Source: Loripinus fragilis
Taxonomy: Eukaryota; Mollusca; Bivalvia; Lucinida; Lucinidae
Direction: 5' to 3'
Assembly: GCA_964019695.1 (NCBI GenBank)
Contig: OZ026522.1
Coordinates: 21,444,477 to 21,508,476, forward strand
Length of the DNA stretch: 64,000 bases
The notes beneath the pieces are model-generated. The model did not search any database. It saw only the letters and a list, made by a program, of their open reading frames with translations, and had not been told where the DNA came from. The translations under genes and the position numbers were made by a program. Position 1 is the first letter of the stretch; each line of letters opens with the position of its first letter. Below are positions 33,810-45,451 of the stretch, piece by piece.

Positions 33810-34040
33810 TAAAATCCAAAACGTAAACAGAATAATATCACATTTATGCTATATTTCCGTTATTTTCCCAATATCGAAGCGAACTGCTCGAAGCATGTGG
33901 CTCGTCTGACCTGCCTCTTGATATACAAAGCACAAAAAGCGAGGAGCAAGATGTTGCGTGACGTCATCCATCAAGATTGTAAATAGAATCCAAGGTCTGC
34001 GGTTTATGATTGGATAATAAGATAGATGGGCGGTGCTAAG
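33810..34040 (-). promoter_or_regulatory. probable mex3 promoter: GC box, CCAAT box, CRE
   Basis: Upstream of the mex3 start, read on the minus strand, the order is CCGCCC (34033-34028), CCAATC (34014-34009), a perfect CRE palindrome TGACGTCA (33966-33959) and a TATA-like TATATCAA near 33920. The start codon follows 164 bp after the CRE. Spacing and order are typical of a CRE/CCAAT-driven promoter. The transcription start itself cannot be seen. A first non-coding exon further upstream remains possible. Confidence 0.5.
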
Positions 34041-34700
34041 GTGCGATTAGATCGAACAATAACATTACCAGTCGAAATTATTAAAAATTGATATTAAACT
34101 GTTTTCTGGCATTAACTAATTAAGCGGACCGGAAAAATATTATCCAGTACTTCGTTTTACCGTGACGAAATACTGTTTTCCTCACTTTTCGTGTAACTGT
34201 TCCGGTTAAAAGCCGTTAATTTGTACTGCAATTATCACCACGTGGGTCTAAAAATAGACTGTCTGGCGATATCCTTTGTTCCTTGAGCAATTTTAATGCT
34301 TGAGTAATTTACATTCAATTTGTTCAAAATTTGGGCGCGATATCTCGGGAACACGTGGTGACTGCATCCTGTCTTCAATCCCTTTCGCACCGGTCAGATA
34401 CAATTTTGATATAATTGATCCGATATTCACTAATCGAAACTTAATTATTTCCCTCGTTATTTATCAATGTTTAAATGTATTGGGGATGTTTATTAAAAAC
34501 TCGGACCCGGTAGTCTCTATAAAACGGATTCATACTGGGGCCCGAGTTAAATAATAATATACAAATTTTATATCATTAGAATATAAGTATAAAATTTGAC
34601 ATTTTAGATTATAAATATTTATTCGTGAAAACGGCATGCGCGGATTTAGAGGGGTGGGGGAAGGGGGTAGTTGGGGTAGAAATCAAAAAGATATAGCGGA
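34041..34700. other. AT-rich stretch upstream of mex3 promoter, no gene seen
   Basis: Nothing recognisable apart from the start of a C/G-rich ggatcc-type segment near 34630. Confidence 0.5.
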
Positions 34701-35570
34701 GGGTCTGGATGGGGGGGGGGGGGGTCTGGTATTCACTATTCATTAAAAATTTAGCATTAAAATTTTGGGATATTCATTAAAATAAGACCAATTATTCATT
34801 GAAAGTAATAAAGGTGGCAAAGATATCTGATTATTCACAATTCATTATTTTTTTCTTCAATTCATTAAAAAAAAAGGATTATTCATTATTTTAGGCCCTC
34901 ATTATTCATTATTTTTTGGCTCATTATTCACTATTTATTATAAAAAGGGCCATTATTCACTAATCATTATACCCCATCCAGACCTTCATAGCTGGGTTTC
35001 TTGGCAAATCTGGTCCGGATCCCCTGAAAAAAATGTTGACAGAGTTGGACCCCCACTGACAAAACTTTCTGGATCCATCCCTTTGTTTGTACGGGTATTA
35101 ACCAGACGATGCACAAATCATGCATGCGTGCACATGATGCAGAAATTCCTTTCCAAACCTTGTGATGTTGTCCCAGGGTGGGGTAATCTATTTTTTCTTG
35201 ATACGTAGCTTGGACCCAATATCTACTTTTTACCACAAAAATATCAGGCATACCTCCAAAAAATATTTGAAATTTAGCAACCCCCCCCCCCCCAAAAAAA
35301 AAAAAAAAAAAAATATTCCAATTCTGTACCTCGACCTTCAGAAAAGGCCTTAAAATATATATAAATAAATGCCCCACCCCCCCCCCCCCCCCTCCAAAAA
35401 AGGTCCAGTTTTGCGATGACCACTAAAATATCCACAGTTTCATTATACCCCAAAACATATTCATATTTCTGAAACCCCCCAAGAATATTGTAATTCAAAA
35501 CTTTGAACCCCTAAAAATGGTGCGAGCCTACGTATACACGAAAGTACCCCCCCCCCCCCACCCTACCCTA
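34700..35570. repeat. low-complexity block: G run, ATTCATT-rich DNA, C runs next to A run
   Basis: Holds a G12-type run near 34711, many ATTCATTA phrases at 34730-34975, a ggatcc-type fragment at 35020-35085, and C runs at 35281 (followed by a long A run), 35378 and 35549. Confidence 0.85.
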
Positions 35571-36189
35571 GGGTTGTTGTACGTCTGTACGGGAAGATAC
35601 TTTCTGAGTTTTAACGAGCGATTGATTGATTGTTCGGGTGCCTCGGACATATTTAGAGCCCACGTTGCGCCCGTGAACGTATATTTACGTTATATACGTT
35701 GCGCCCGAGCCGTGGATGGGCCCAGGGTGAGGAATACTCGTTTTTTGCTACTCGGTCCCAGCATCTACTGTTTGCGAAAAAAGAAAAATAGAAAAAGACC
35801 AAAACATATTTGAAATTTTACCATGCCACATATTATTGGATGGAGACAATTACCAGCTATAAGCTATGAAATGAAGGCTTTATTTCATTATGCAAGATGA
35901 TAATACTGTTGTTTTAATTTAGTTTGCATTTGAAAAAAACATCAACATGACACTAAAACCATTTTGACTTTAAAAAAATACCAAACTCCAAAAATAGCCA
36001 CAAAAGCAAACTCAATACCCCCAGAAGTATTCAAATTTCTGAAAACCCCCAAAATATCCAAATTCAAAATTTTGAACGCACAAAAATCTGACGAGCCTTC
36101 ATGTATACTGTATATAAAAGTATCTTAGCCCCCCCCCCCACACACACACATACACACACAGGAATTCCTCATTTTCTTGACAATTTTCA
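35571..36189. other. no gene seen; C run plus (CA)n at 36130-36161
   Basis: Repeats of ACCCCC(A)AAATATT-type phrases echo 35450-35515. The dinucleotide run follows a C9-11 run. Confidence 0.6.
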
Positions 36190-36490
36190 CGAATTAATCA
36201 GTGGCAGGGGGTCCAACACTGACAAAACGTTTTTCTGGGGGAGGGGGGGGGGTGTTTTAAGTTGATGAGGGGAGACATGATACCACTGAAAGTGAGCCAT
36301 CATTGACCCGCCTGCGAAATGCCCAACGGGGTATCGCTGGCGGGCCGATAATGGCCCAACATTGAATGCCGGCTTGATATTTTTTTTGGTGATCCGGACC
36401 AGCATATAGCTTTGTAATTTTTTAGGGTGTTTGTGTGTGGGGAGGGTCGGGGTCCGGACCCTCTATCCCACTCTCTGGATCCACGTATGT
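36190..36490. repeat. ggatcc-type repeat (copy)
   Basis: TGAGCCATCATTGACCCGCC, GCTGGCGGGCCGATAATGGC, CCAACATTGAATGCCGGCTT and GTCCGGACCCTCTA match 49730-50020. Confidence 0.75.
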
Positions 36491-36712
36491 AATGGTTGTG
36501 TGAGTTATGTGTATTTGGACGAGAAATTTATTACGTAACAATAAAATATTACATAACAATAAAGTGCCAAGGCCATGTCGATAGTGGCTGTGAATTCAAA
36601 CTGACTGTCACTTTTATGACAACAAACAAGGAAGATCGTGTGCTTATCTAATTGCACGCGTACGGCACGATTATTCCTGATTCCGTTAGTCCCTTACCAT
36701 GCTGGGTATTAT

Positions 36713-36915
36713 ATGGGCCGCGACGCGAAAAACCTGTCTTCGGGGTTTCCGACAAAGTGATATTCAAACCAGCCTGCTCAGCTACAGAAACAAGCTAGAA
36801 AATTGAAATTTTGCTCGTAGCAAGTCTATAGATATATACTTTCCAATTAGCGAATAACAAAGGCGCTGATCAGACTGCGTGGATGCGAAGACAGGTTTTC
36901 TCGCGTCGAGGCCCA
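36713..36915. mobile_element. GGGCCTCGACGCGA MITE, copy 3
   Basis: ATGGGCCGCGACGCGAAAAA at left, TTCTCGCGTCGAGGCCCAC at right. The interior GGCGCTGATCAGACTGCGTG, GCTCGTAGCAAGTC and the ACCAGCCTGCTCAGCTACAG blocks are shared with copies 1 and 2. Confidence 0.9.
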
Positions 36916-36994
36916 CTTATTATGTACTACCCCAACCACCCCATTTTTTTTGGTATGATTCCAGATTCCAGTTCCTAGCGTATATTTACAAGTA

Positions 36995-37075
36995 GAGTGG
37001 AAAACAATGTGGATCCTGATCAGCTGGCTTCTCAGAAGCCAGCTGATCTGGATCCATACTGTTATCAACCCAGAA
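36995..37075. repeat. palindrome GGATCCTGATCAGCTGGCTT
   Basis: GTGGATCCTGATCAGCTGGC TTCTCAGAA GCCAGCTGATCTGGATCCAT with near-exact pairing. GGATCC/CTGATCAG is a recurrent motif in the window's repeats. Confidence 0.85.
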
Positions 37076-37494
37076 TATATCCGGCCTTACCATGGTAAAG
37101 GTTAGTGAAGGCTCGTTTCCTCATTCCAATGATGTTTTGCCTCCAAAACTTTGAAATTCTGATTTGAGGTAGGAGGGGTGCAAATTAGCACTGGCTCTCA
37201 AGGCCCTCATGTATTTGTCATTTCCTTGCATGCCACTGTAAATATCGGTGCAAGTTTACACCAAAATAGGCGGCATCTCAGCTAGCACCTCTTTTTGGCG
37301 AAGACTACTTCTAAAACAGTTCCGAATGATAAAAACCAAGCATTTTTACCAAAAGAAATAAAATGTTGTTTTATTCTGCTTTTTTCAGAACAGAACATAG
37401 ATTTTTAAAGCAATAGGGATCAGTGAACTTGGTGCAAAGTTATCTGTTTACAGTTTTGAATAGGTCTGCTGGCAAATCTGCTAGACGTGCATGC

Positions 37495-37720
37495 GCACTG
37501 CGGCAGATCCAGAAAATTCCGGCGCGGGGGTGGGGGTGGGGATCCTGGCAACGTTTTTTGTCATCAACATCATGTTTCACAATGGGCTGTACGGCCTACC
37601 TCGAGGGGTCCAATTGCTTCTCGAGGGGTACGTTCCAGTATTTTTAAGGAAACACATATAGGAACTTTTGATTTTTCAGGGGGTGGGGGTCCGGACCCCC
37701 TGTCCCTCTCTCTGATCTCA
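37495..37720. repeat. ggatcc-type repeat (copy)
   Basis: CGGCAGATCCAGAAAATTCC to GGGGGTCCGGACCCCCTGTC; a long G-rich run near 37525. Confidence 0.65.
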
Positions 37721-38170
37721 TGCCCTTCCATCATTTTTTTCTCTTACTGGATAGGTATGCGGTTTCCGCTCTGATCAATTTCAGCCCTTACTGGATATGG
37801 ACTTGGCGACTAACAGCGTAGACCCAGATGTGCGGAAAGTTCCGTGGCACATCCACTGGTTTTTCACTGTTTGTTGATTACCCAAACTTTGAGACGCAAG
37901 ACATAAATAGGTATGGCTTCGCTAGAGGTATAAATTTTGTCATGTGTCTTCATTTACATCCGTACTTTATGTATGCCAACAGCGATGGCTCTGGTGAGTC
38001 TGTGCATTTGCCGCAATTGCTCAACAGTGCGATAACTTCCAACATCTCATCTGCTGGTCCAATTATTCCTTTTGAGATCATAATTACTATTTTAAAAAAA
38101 CTCATTGATACAACCAAATAAAGGTTTTAGATAACACAATTTTTGAGCGTAAACCTGTACGTCAGTTTTA

Positions 38171-38236
38171 GCATATGCTGTGGGTGCTCAAAGGAACCGT
38201 CTCATGAGACGGTTCATTTGAGTACCCACAACATAA
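38171..38236. mobile_element. AGAACCGTCTC hairpin MITE, copy
   Basis: GTGCTCAAAGGAACCGTCTC AT GAGACGGTTCATTTGAGTAC, followed by the reverse flank ATGTTTTGGTCGAGAAATAA. Confidence 0.9.
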
Positions 38237-38249
38237 TAAATAATAATGT

Positions 38250-39360
38250 TTTGGTCGAGAAATAAGAAAAATGATTTTTTGTTACGCACGTTTAACTAAA
38301 GGTCTGTACAACGTTGGTCTAACGTCGATTGCGCCTGAAATGGAACAAAATTATTGAGGTCATGTCGTATCAGAACCAGCACGCGTGCAACGGTGAGCAA
38401 CTAAAGCCAGCTTTCACAGCTCGCATTCAAGCATGGAGCTGTGATATGCATGTTTAAAGCGTGACTATACGCACATATACGATAAGTACAAAATCTCGTG
38501 AGCCGTAGGTCGAATCGAGAAGTTTACCAAGGCGTATCAGAACATGTACATGTATATCAAGTTTACAGCATACAAGAGTAAACATTAAATATTAGCCATA
38601 TCTGCTTAGTTTTCCTTTAATCTATCCACTTAAATTGATTTGTCAACATTTCGCCTTGTTTTCAGTTCAAGTGATGGCTCTTAAAACGTGTACCTAATAT
38701 ATCATATTGTTTGTCTTTGCTCAAAATTTGACCTGGATCAAGTTAAGCTACATGAATGATACACCTTATGTAAACCATCTTATATTATTACAAACATAGG
38801 CAGATTTCATATAAACACGTAACTGTATTGAGAGAAACCAGTGGTTTCCAAGGGCTCATATTATGATACATGATTTTCAACGTCGAACCAACGATTCAAC
38901 GTTGGATCATTTGCTCGTTTTGCACCCGGAAGCAGGTGTGTGCCCTATTGTTTAAATCGATGTATGACCCAATATAACATTCTTGATAAAAATAATAAAC
39001 ATTGTTGTTTATTTATCTTATCAAGACAGATGAAAATGAAACGAAATCAAATTAAGCTATTGTTTGAATAATGGAGTTCATGTAAACGTTATTTATGGAA
39101 TATTCTCTTTAACACATGCGAAGTTTCCATGTAAAATGGACTGGGAATCGTTTCAAAAATGACCCGTTCAACAATATTAACCCGAAAGAAAGGGAGCCAC
39201 CACCGGTCCTGGGATATACTCTCGATTTAAATTTCACCAATAACACAATAGTGCAGGGGCTGGAATGTGCGTTTTATATGTTTTAGTGCTGTTACCTACC
39301 GAGCGCTTAATATGGGACACCGTCTTGTCAACTCAATACATTTGGACCGTGCACATGAAA
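38250..39360. other. intergenic, no gene seen
   Basis: No supported feature other than the end of the preceding MITE (to about 38335). Confidence 0.5.
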
Positions 39361-39389
39361 TGTACAAAGTATGAAACCTGCGCAACTTT

Positions 39390-39906
39390 TGCCCAGGTTT
39401 CATATTTAATACAATTTTTGCGTAGGTTTCATATTTAGTACAATTTTTGCGCAGGTTTCATATTTAGTACAATTTTTGCGCAGGTTTCATATTTAGTACA
39501 ATCTTTGCCCAGGTTTCACAATTAGTACAATTTTTGCGCAGGTTTCATATTTGGTACACTTTTTGCGCAGGTTTCATATTTACTACAATCTTTGCACAGG
39601 TTTCACAATTAGTACAATTTTTGCGCAGGTTTCATATTTGGTATACTTTTTGCGCAGGTGTCATATTTAGTACAATCTTAGCGCAGGTTTCACAATTAGT
39701 ACAATTTTTGCGCAGGTTTCATATTTGGTACACTTTTTGCGCAGGTTTCATATTTAGTACACTTTTTGCGCAGGTTTCATATTTAGTACACTATTTGCGC
39801 AGGTTTCATATTTGGTACACTTTTTGCGCAGGTTTCATATTTAGTACACTTTTTGCGCAGGTTTCATATTTAGTACACTTTTTGCGCAGGTTTCATATTT
39901 AGTACA
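39390..39906 (+). repeat. tandem array, 29-bp unit, 18 copies
   Basis: CAGGTTTCATATTTAGTACA + CTTTTTGCG repeats with CAGG at 39394 and finally 39887, 493 bp = 17 x 29. Because 29 is not a multiple of 3 and the unit lacks stops in the plus frames, a long repetitive frame appears; it is an artefact. The array is preceded by one inverted unit (39362-39388). Confidence 0.97.
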
Positions 39907-40032
39907 TTTCCTGCTATTGTGACAGCAAAACGATCTTGAAGCTTTTGGTAAAATCCAACTGGAAGTTCATTGCAGACTTGTCTGACGGATACTGAGCGAT
40001 TACACATTTTGAAACTATCTATAGTTTTATTG

Positions 40033-40241
40033 TTTGATTTTGTTTGATTTGTTTCTTTACGCCCCATCAACAATCTTTCAGTTAAACAGGAACGGGTCTC
40101 CCTGGGTCGAACCAGTACTAAGCTGAGATAAATGTGTCTCGCTCAAGGACCATAACGCAGTGACGCCAGTGAGGCTCGAACCCGCGGCCCCTCGGTCTCG
40201 AGTCAAGCACTCAACCACTGAGCCACTGCGCTCCCTATGTT
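40033..40241 (-). mobile_element. tRNA-derived SINE (family A) with 11-bp target duplication
   Basis: TAGTTTTATTG flanks it at 40022-40032 and 40242-40252. Minus strand: GGGAGCGCAGTGGCTCAGTG, GGTTGAGTGCTTGACTCGAG, B box GGGTTCGAGCC, body, then the GGGGCGTAAAGAAAC tail with CAAAT/CAAAC units. The intact duplication shows a real retroposition event. Confidence 0.92.
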
Positions 40242-40362
40242 TAGTTTTATTGCAGAAAATCAAAACTCGTGGTTTAGAATCTTTTCAACGCTGTTTTACT
40301 CTATCGAAAAGGACACGCCTCCGTATTGTTTCGAACCGTTAATGCGAATAACCCTCATTAAC

Positions 40363-41421
40363 TAAGGACCTCGGACAGTCTTAATGAAGGATTGCCCATA
40401 AAAATGACCAGAGAAAAGTTTCAACGAAAATGATATTTTTTCTATGAAAAAGATAGTAGGTTCAACCCTTGACTTATCCACAAAAGCCGTTTTCTCATTG
40501 GACAAGTACCAATTGAAAAATATGGGTTGAAAACTCCGTTTTTGCTATTCAACATATAGAAAATAGAAAAAAGTTTTACGGAGGTGCTTTCCCCCCCGTG
40601 ACCAAACTAATCCTTTTGCATACAGTTGTAGTTTTACATTTCACACATCATATAAAAACGGCGTGTTTGGTCACGGGGGGGGAACGCTGTCAAAATGCTC
40701 AAAAACACTTTATTATAAAAAACTTATTAGAAACTTATTTTGTAAAACCTGTAGGTAAATATCAAATTGCAATGGCATATATCAGGGCTTTAGTTATGAG
40801 TGCTTACAAAGAAATTAATTGTCTCATTTCTTAACCAAAACATTATGTTGTGGGTACTCAAAAGAACCGTCGCAATGAGACGGTTCTTTTAAGCACCAAA
40901 ATTATAGGTTAAATCTGATGTGTAAGAAAATATTACTATTTTACGCTAAAAACTGTGTTTATCTAGACTATGATTTATACAGTTTATAAATATGATACAC
41001 CTCTATTCGCACTGGTTGAACTCGAAACATTACAGGCAATAGTCAAAAGTAATTGACAGCACACTTCTTTAGACGAAACAATGCAATCTTCTCAACCCGA
41101 ATTTTATGCAAACGCAGCACTTTCGTCTCAAGTTTTATGCTGCAAACATTAGATTAATGTGTATTTAGGTGAATACTCAACGAAACTTTGACTTCCTGTG
41201 AAATAAAATTTGGTCACAAAAAATACCCCCACCCCCTAAACCATAAAGTCCTGGCATAATTATGCAATATTTTCAAAATATTTTTACATGTATTTTGTTA
41301 GATGCACTTAATGTAAGGGTTTCATTTAAGCACGAAACTATAGTTGTCAGTTATGCATTATGCTAGCCACTGGCTGTCAAAATTTGGGCAGATTGAATAG
41401 GAAACTGTCCGAGGTCCTTTA
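40363..41421. mobile_element. about 1.06 kb non-autonomous TIR element
   Basis: Termini TAAGGACCTCGGACAGTC and GACTGTCCGAGGTCCTTTA-like inverse at 41402-41421. The interior has a CCCCCCCGTGACCAA / TTGGTCACGGGGGGG inverted pair (40590/40667) and the AGAACCGTCTC hairpin. A second, heavily interrupted copy is at 50835-54230. No coding frame. Confidence 0.8.
40843..40907. mobile_element. AGAACCGTCTC hairpin MITE inside the 40363-41421 element
   Basis: GTACTCAAAAGAACCGTCGC AAT GAGACGGTTCTTTTAAGCAC with the TTCTTAACCAAAACATTATG flank. Absent from the matching part of the second copy as far as I can align it. Confidence 0.88.
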
Positions 41422-41676
41422 TTTTTTCAATAATTCTGTTTAACATATCGTTTTCGATCGCAATTATGACTCAGTTATACGATTATAATTGTGTTTCTGC
41501 GATCGAAAACGGCGTTTTACCGGTGTGGTAGATCGTTAAAGTGGTCGCAGAGTTTTCCTGCGCGAACAAGCTAAACCCCATGTTCAAACAGTCTTAAAAG
41601 GGAACCTGAATTTACGTTAATTTGACAACGGTTTCAGCTATGCACATAAAAGTAGGTGTTTTTTGGTTGATGTTAA

Positions 41677-41677
<1 letters not shown>

Positions 41678-41737
<60 letters not shown>
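41678..41737. repeat. simple repeat (GTT)20
   Basis: Uninterrupted GTT triplets. Confidence 0.98.
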
Positions 41738-42264
41738 AAAATAGATGTATCCAAAGATTGACGATTTTCTAGAGCATAACTGAGCCAACCTTTATCAACT
41801 AAACGAGCCCATTACTGATAATATGCGGCGTCTGATCTGGGACTGCACTGTTTGCCCGTTTCCCTTAAAAGACTGCAGGCGCAAACATGATTAGCAGGAA
41901 GTGCATACCAACTGTGCACACTAAATGAGATGGAAGGAGAACAAATCTGTTAATATGATCGCCATAAAGACGTTTCATCTCCGGTCACTATTACCACCTT
42001 GGGCTATGTTCAAGTATGCCGTGAAAAATTAATATTTGATGGCTGGTAATTTATGCCATCAAAATCCGGGGTTTTCAAAGAAACCGGAAGACTGGTTGAA
42101 TTACTGGGGCGGTTCGTCCAGCCCTTCCCGCTGTTTTATGATAGTTATAATTCCGACCACTGTCTTCGGATTATACATGGTCACTGAGTGGATCTGTGAA
42201 ACGACATGTCCTAAGTTTAAGCACGGCTTAGTCTGGACTGGTTTGGACCACACTGACTAATATT

Positions 42265-42467
42265 TTGTTGATTTTTTGTTTGCTTGATTTGATTCTTTAC
42301 GTCACATCAAAAATCTTTCAGGTATGTAGGGACGGGTCTTCCTGGGTTAAACCAGTACAAAGCTAGAATAGGTGTGTATTGCTCACACGACGCAGTGACG
42401 CCAGCGAGGCTCGAACCCGTGGCCCCTCGGTCTAGAGTCAAGAACCCTACCACTGAGCCACTGTGTG
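42265..42467 (-). mobile_element. tRNA-derived SINE (family A)
   Basis: Head CACAGTGGCTCAGTGGTAGG, B box GGGTTCGAGCC, body CTGGTTTAACCCAGGAAGAC, tail GACGTAAAGAATCAAATCAA on the minus strand. Target duplication not evident. Confidence 0.88.
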
Positions 42468-42499
42468 GTTTTTCAACCTCTGTATTCAAAATGATTGCA

Positions 42500-43541
42500 T
42501 ACTAAAGGACTTTGAAAACGCATCACCCAGATTAAATCCTTTATTTCACAAACCCTGAGAATGTCAACTAAATAATTATTATGGCATATCATAGTCTGAC
42601 CATCTTGTATTGTGTCCTAGAAATTTCATGGTTGTAAATTTACTTTAAGGTATTGAAAAAGTATCCGTTTTAAGACAGGGGTGGTCGATTTTGAAGGACA
42701 CAAATTCAGCTGCAATTAAACACGCGTTAGTTTTGATTACTGACTCAATAATTTGCGTCCTTTGCTTCTTTCACGATTGCACATTCATCATTGAAGGATA
42801 AGAAATAAATTGACAGTTTGATATGCTCAAAATCACACCCCTTTAAAATTTCTGGCATACCCCACCCACCCTGATTACTATAGTCTAGTAATAAAATTCA
42901 ACGTATTGGGCCTTTCACAGTTTCGATTTCTTACGTCCGGTTTTATTGGGAGAGGCTAAGGGCATACACAAATGACAGATTATTCATAACTTACGCCTGT
43001 ATCACGTGTCTTTTGTACCGTGCAAGTGACGTTAACGTAAATTTTTAAGACGTTCTCGATCACATGACAGCAGATCTCCTGCAACGGTTTACATCAAAAC
43101 GTCTTCCCCACATGCTTGTCAGTGTATGTAATAAATATAAGTAATGAAAGCGTGCATAAAGGTAACTAATGGAGATGTTTCTTAAAAGGAGCTATAAATT
43201 GATGTTCAAATTTGACGTTTATTTTCGAAATTTTGAAGTTATCAATTACTTTTAATTCGAAAAAGTCTATAAACTCTTTTGGTAACATGGCATCATATAC
43301 GCCACAGTTTAAACATAAAAATAATCAAAAAGCTTCGTTTATTTGTGCAGAAAGGCACTGGATGCTGTATGTACCCATGTGACGTCATCAGCAGCGTCGC
43401 GTGATAGTGCAGCCAAATTAATGACTGATTCATACAAATTCTGGGTTGCACATTAAAACCTGCGAGTAACTTTTCAATCGCATATACGGTTTGCAAGAAA
43501 AGTGCAAAAATATGTTGATGCGTTTTCAAAGTCCTCTAGTA
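42500..43541. mobile_element. 1.04 kb non-autonomous TIR element
   Basis: TACTAAAGGACTTTGAAAAC+GCATCA at left and its inverse (TACTAGAGGACTTTGAAAAC) at right, one mismatch in 26. TA at the outer edge would fit a TA-target transposon. No transposase. Confidence 0.8.
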
Positions 43542-43578
43542 TATTTGATGACCTAACTTTCTTGTGTAATGCTTATAT

Positions 43579-43968
43579 GTGGTAGACTCTTATAAAAGTG
43601 ATCTAGGATTAGGTATCATGAACATTTATAAATATAGTGGCAAATGTAAACGTATAGTGCAGATCCTAAAAAATGTCGCATTAGCGACATTCATCCGAGC
43701 CTCACTGTTTGCACAGGCAACTAGTATACAAAAGGGGACCATTGACCCGGCGGAATTGCGTGCCGTTGACCGCAATAAACAAAGCCAGCCCAGACAAAAC
43801 CAGACATACAATCGAATATACCATGCCAAAGACACGGGAGCTACAAACAGGAAGCTTTCACATGGAAGAGGATACGTCATAACAATGGTGTCAAATGTTG
43901 TGGACGTTCCCTGGTGGCCTTTCATCCTGAAAATCTTTCTTGTCACATATTTTATCTATGTTCTCTGA
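43579..43968 (+). CDS. hypothetical 129-residue frame, doubtful
   Basis: Open frame with a charged middle (KQSQPRQNQTYNRIYHAKDT) and a hydrophobic C-terminus (WWPFILKIFLVTYFIYVL) that could be one membrane segment. I recognise no family. It has no splice context or neighbour that supports it and may be chance in non-TE DNA. A short open frame follows at 43999-44232. Confidence 0.15.
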   Translation: MVDSYKSDLGLGIMNIYKYSGKCKRIVQILKNVALATFIRASLFAQATSIQKGTIDPAELRAVDRNKQSQPRQNQTYNRIYHAKDTGATNRKLSHGRGYVITMVSNVVDVPWWPFILKIFLVTYFIYVL

Positions 43969-44414
43969 ACCACAGGGGCTTGAAGTCGTGATTTTTGAGT
44001 GAATTTAGGCCTAGGGAAGCGTGATACATGCATTAAAATGTCGAAAGGTCGACTATTTAAAGATTTAAAAAATATGTTCAAATCGAGTATAAGAAAAATG
44101 ACAAGGGAGGACATAGAAATCTGTCAGATCTCTTTGAAGCTGATTTTTCGCTGTAACCTATGTAATAGAGCGGGATCTCTTGTTTATCCTTCAGCCCATC
44201 AACATGTTTTAGCTATTCCCTTAATGTTTTAACCAACGCATACCATTTGAAAGAGAAATTCACATAAAACCTTTGCGTTTTCTATGAGCCTCTTTGGTCA
44301 AAATTTTTAATTTTTCATTGGCTGTTATTTTCTCGAAATTTTTGGATGAAATTAAAGAGAAGGCCCCTTAGCATCAGACAAGGTAGCAAATTTTCATAAA
44401 TTCGAGCACCTGTG

Positions 44415-44484
44415 GTCGACGGCTTTCATAAAAAATGCCGTTGGTCGACTTTCGACCAACGGCACTTTTATGAAAGCCGTCGAC
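44415..44484. repeat. hairpin, 33-34 bp stem with 3-nt loop
   Basis: GTCGACGGCTTTCATAAAAA+ATGCCGTTGGTCGA pairs with TCGACCAACGGCACTTTTAT+GAAAGCCGTCGAC, interrupted by a single small bulge. Confidence 0.93.
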
Positions 44485-44696
44485 TCGGGATTTGTATGAC
44501 GCAAATATAAAGTTGTCGCATGGCACATTGAAAGTTTTTAATTAACGCAATCAGTTCAATAATACAGAACATATTATGAAAGGCCGCAACTTAATTTGGT
44601 TTAAAACTTTATTTATCACCTAGTTCGAAACACAGCTCCGACCGCCATATTGCGATCGGGGCGCATTGAATCTTGGGTAGTCTGAAGCTCAGTCCT

Positions 44697-44845
44697 TCTA
44701 TCACCTCTATAGTCTCAAAACCAAAAGCTCACAATGTCATTACGATCCTTATATCACATATATAACCTCAAAGCCAAAAGTTCACGATGCCATTACGTAA
44801 TTATATTGTGAGCTTTTGGTTCTGAGGCTAAAGAGGTGATATAAG
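44697..44845. repeat. inverted repeat, about 38-bp arms
   Basis: TATCACCTCTATAGTCTCAA+AACCAAAAGCTCACAAT at left and ATTGTGAGCTTTTGGTTCTG+AGGCTAAAGAGGTGATA at right. An internal direct near-repeat (AACCAAAAGCTCACAATGTC, AGCCAAAAGTTCACGATGCC) lies between. Confidence 0.85.
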
Positions 44846-44857
44846 GACCGAACTTCA

Positions 44858-45030
44858 AGCTCCTGTGATCTATGGCGAAGCGTACGACTTAAGATCGAGA
44901 GGTCACTGGTTCGAGCCTCATCTGGGACACTGTGTTGTATCCTAGAGAAAAACACAGTTAACTCTGCAGAACACTGGTTCAACTTAGGAAACGTCTCGAC
45001 ATGACTGATTATTTTATTGTGACGTAAAGG
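44858..45030 (+). mobile_element. tRNA-derived SINE (family C)
   Basis: GGCGAAGCGTACGACTTAAG, B box GGTTCGAGCC, then CTGGTTCAACTTAGGAAACG and the tail TGACGTAAAGGATCAC. The body resembles family A only in the CTGGTT..AGGAAA and GACGTAAAG blocks. Confidence 0.65.
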
Positions 45031-45451
45031 ATCACAAAACTCTAGACTGCGTAAGTTATGATTGATCGGTTGAAATAAACCCATTTCCTTGTTCAGTCCT
45101 CGATTTGTACGGTATTTATGAAATAAATATGCACATTTGAGGCAAGCCTGATATGATGCCAAGTTTTCGTCTGATGAAATGTATCGATTGTCGGGTTAGT
45201 ATTCATATATCTTTCATTTTTTGACATTTAATCTGTTATGATATTCGCGGCACTAAAACCGATCTAAGCCTAGGGAATAGAAGACTGACCCTCGCGGAAG
45301 ATATTTATTCCGGTAATTTGTTTTCTGTGAAATGTCTATTTCCAGTAAGATCTTGTATTCTGTTTTTGATGGGTTTGCGTTTGTGATGCGAACAAAATTG
45401 AATGATGAAGTGAAGAGGGCCTTGGTAGATAATTTAATTGGGTATTCTGTA

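Noticed and set aside
37828..38121. 97-residue frame containing YANSDGSGESVH
   Set aside because: Resembles a repeat-derived peptide common in such genomes; no conserved domain and no splice context.
39534..39902. 122-residue repetitive protein (RRFHIWYTFCAG type)
   Set aside because: It is the translation of the 29-bp tandem array; 29 nt is not a multiple of 3, so all plus frames give the same 29-residue cycle.
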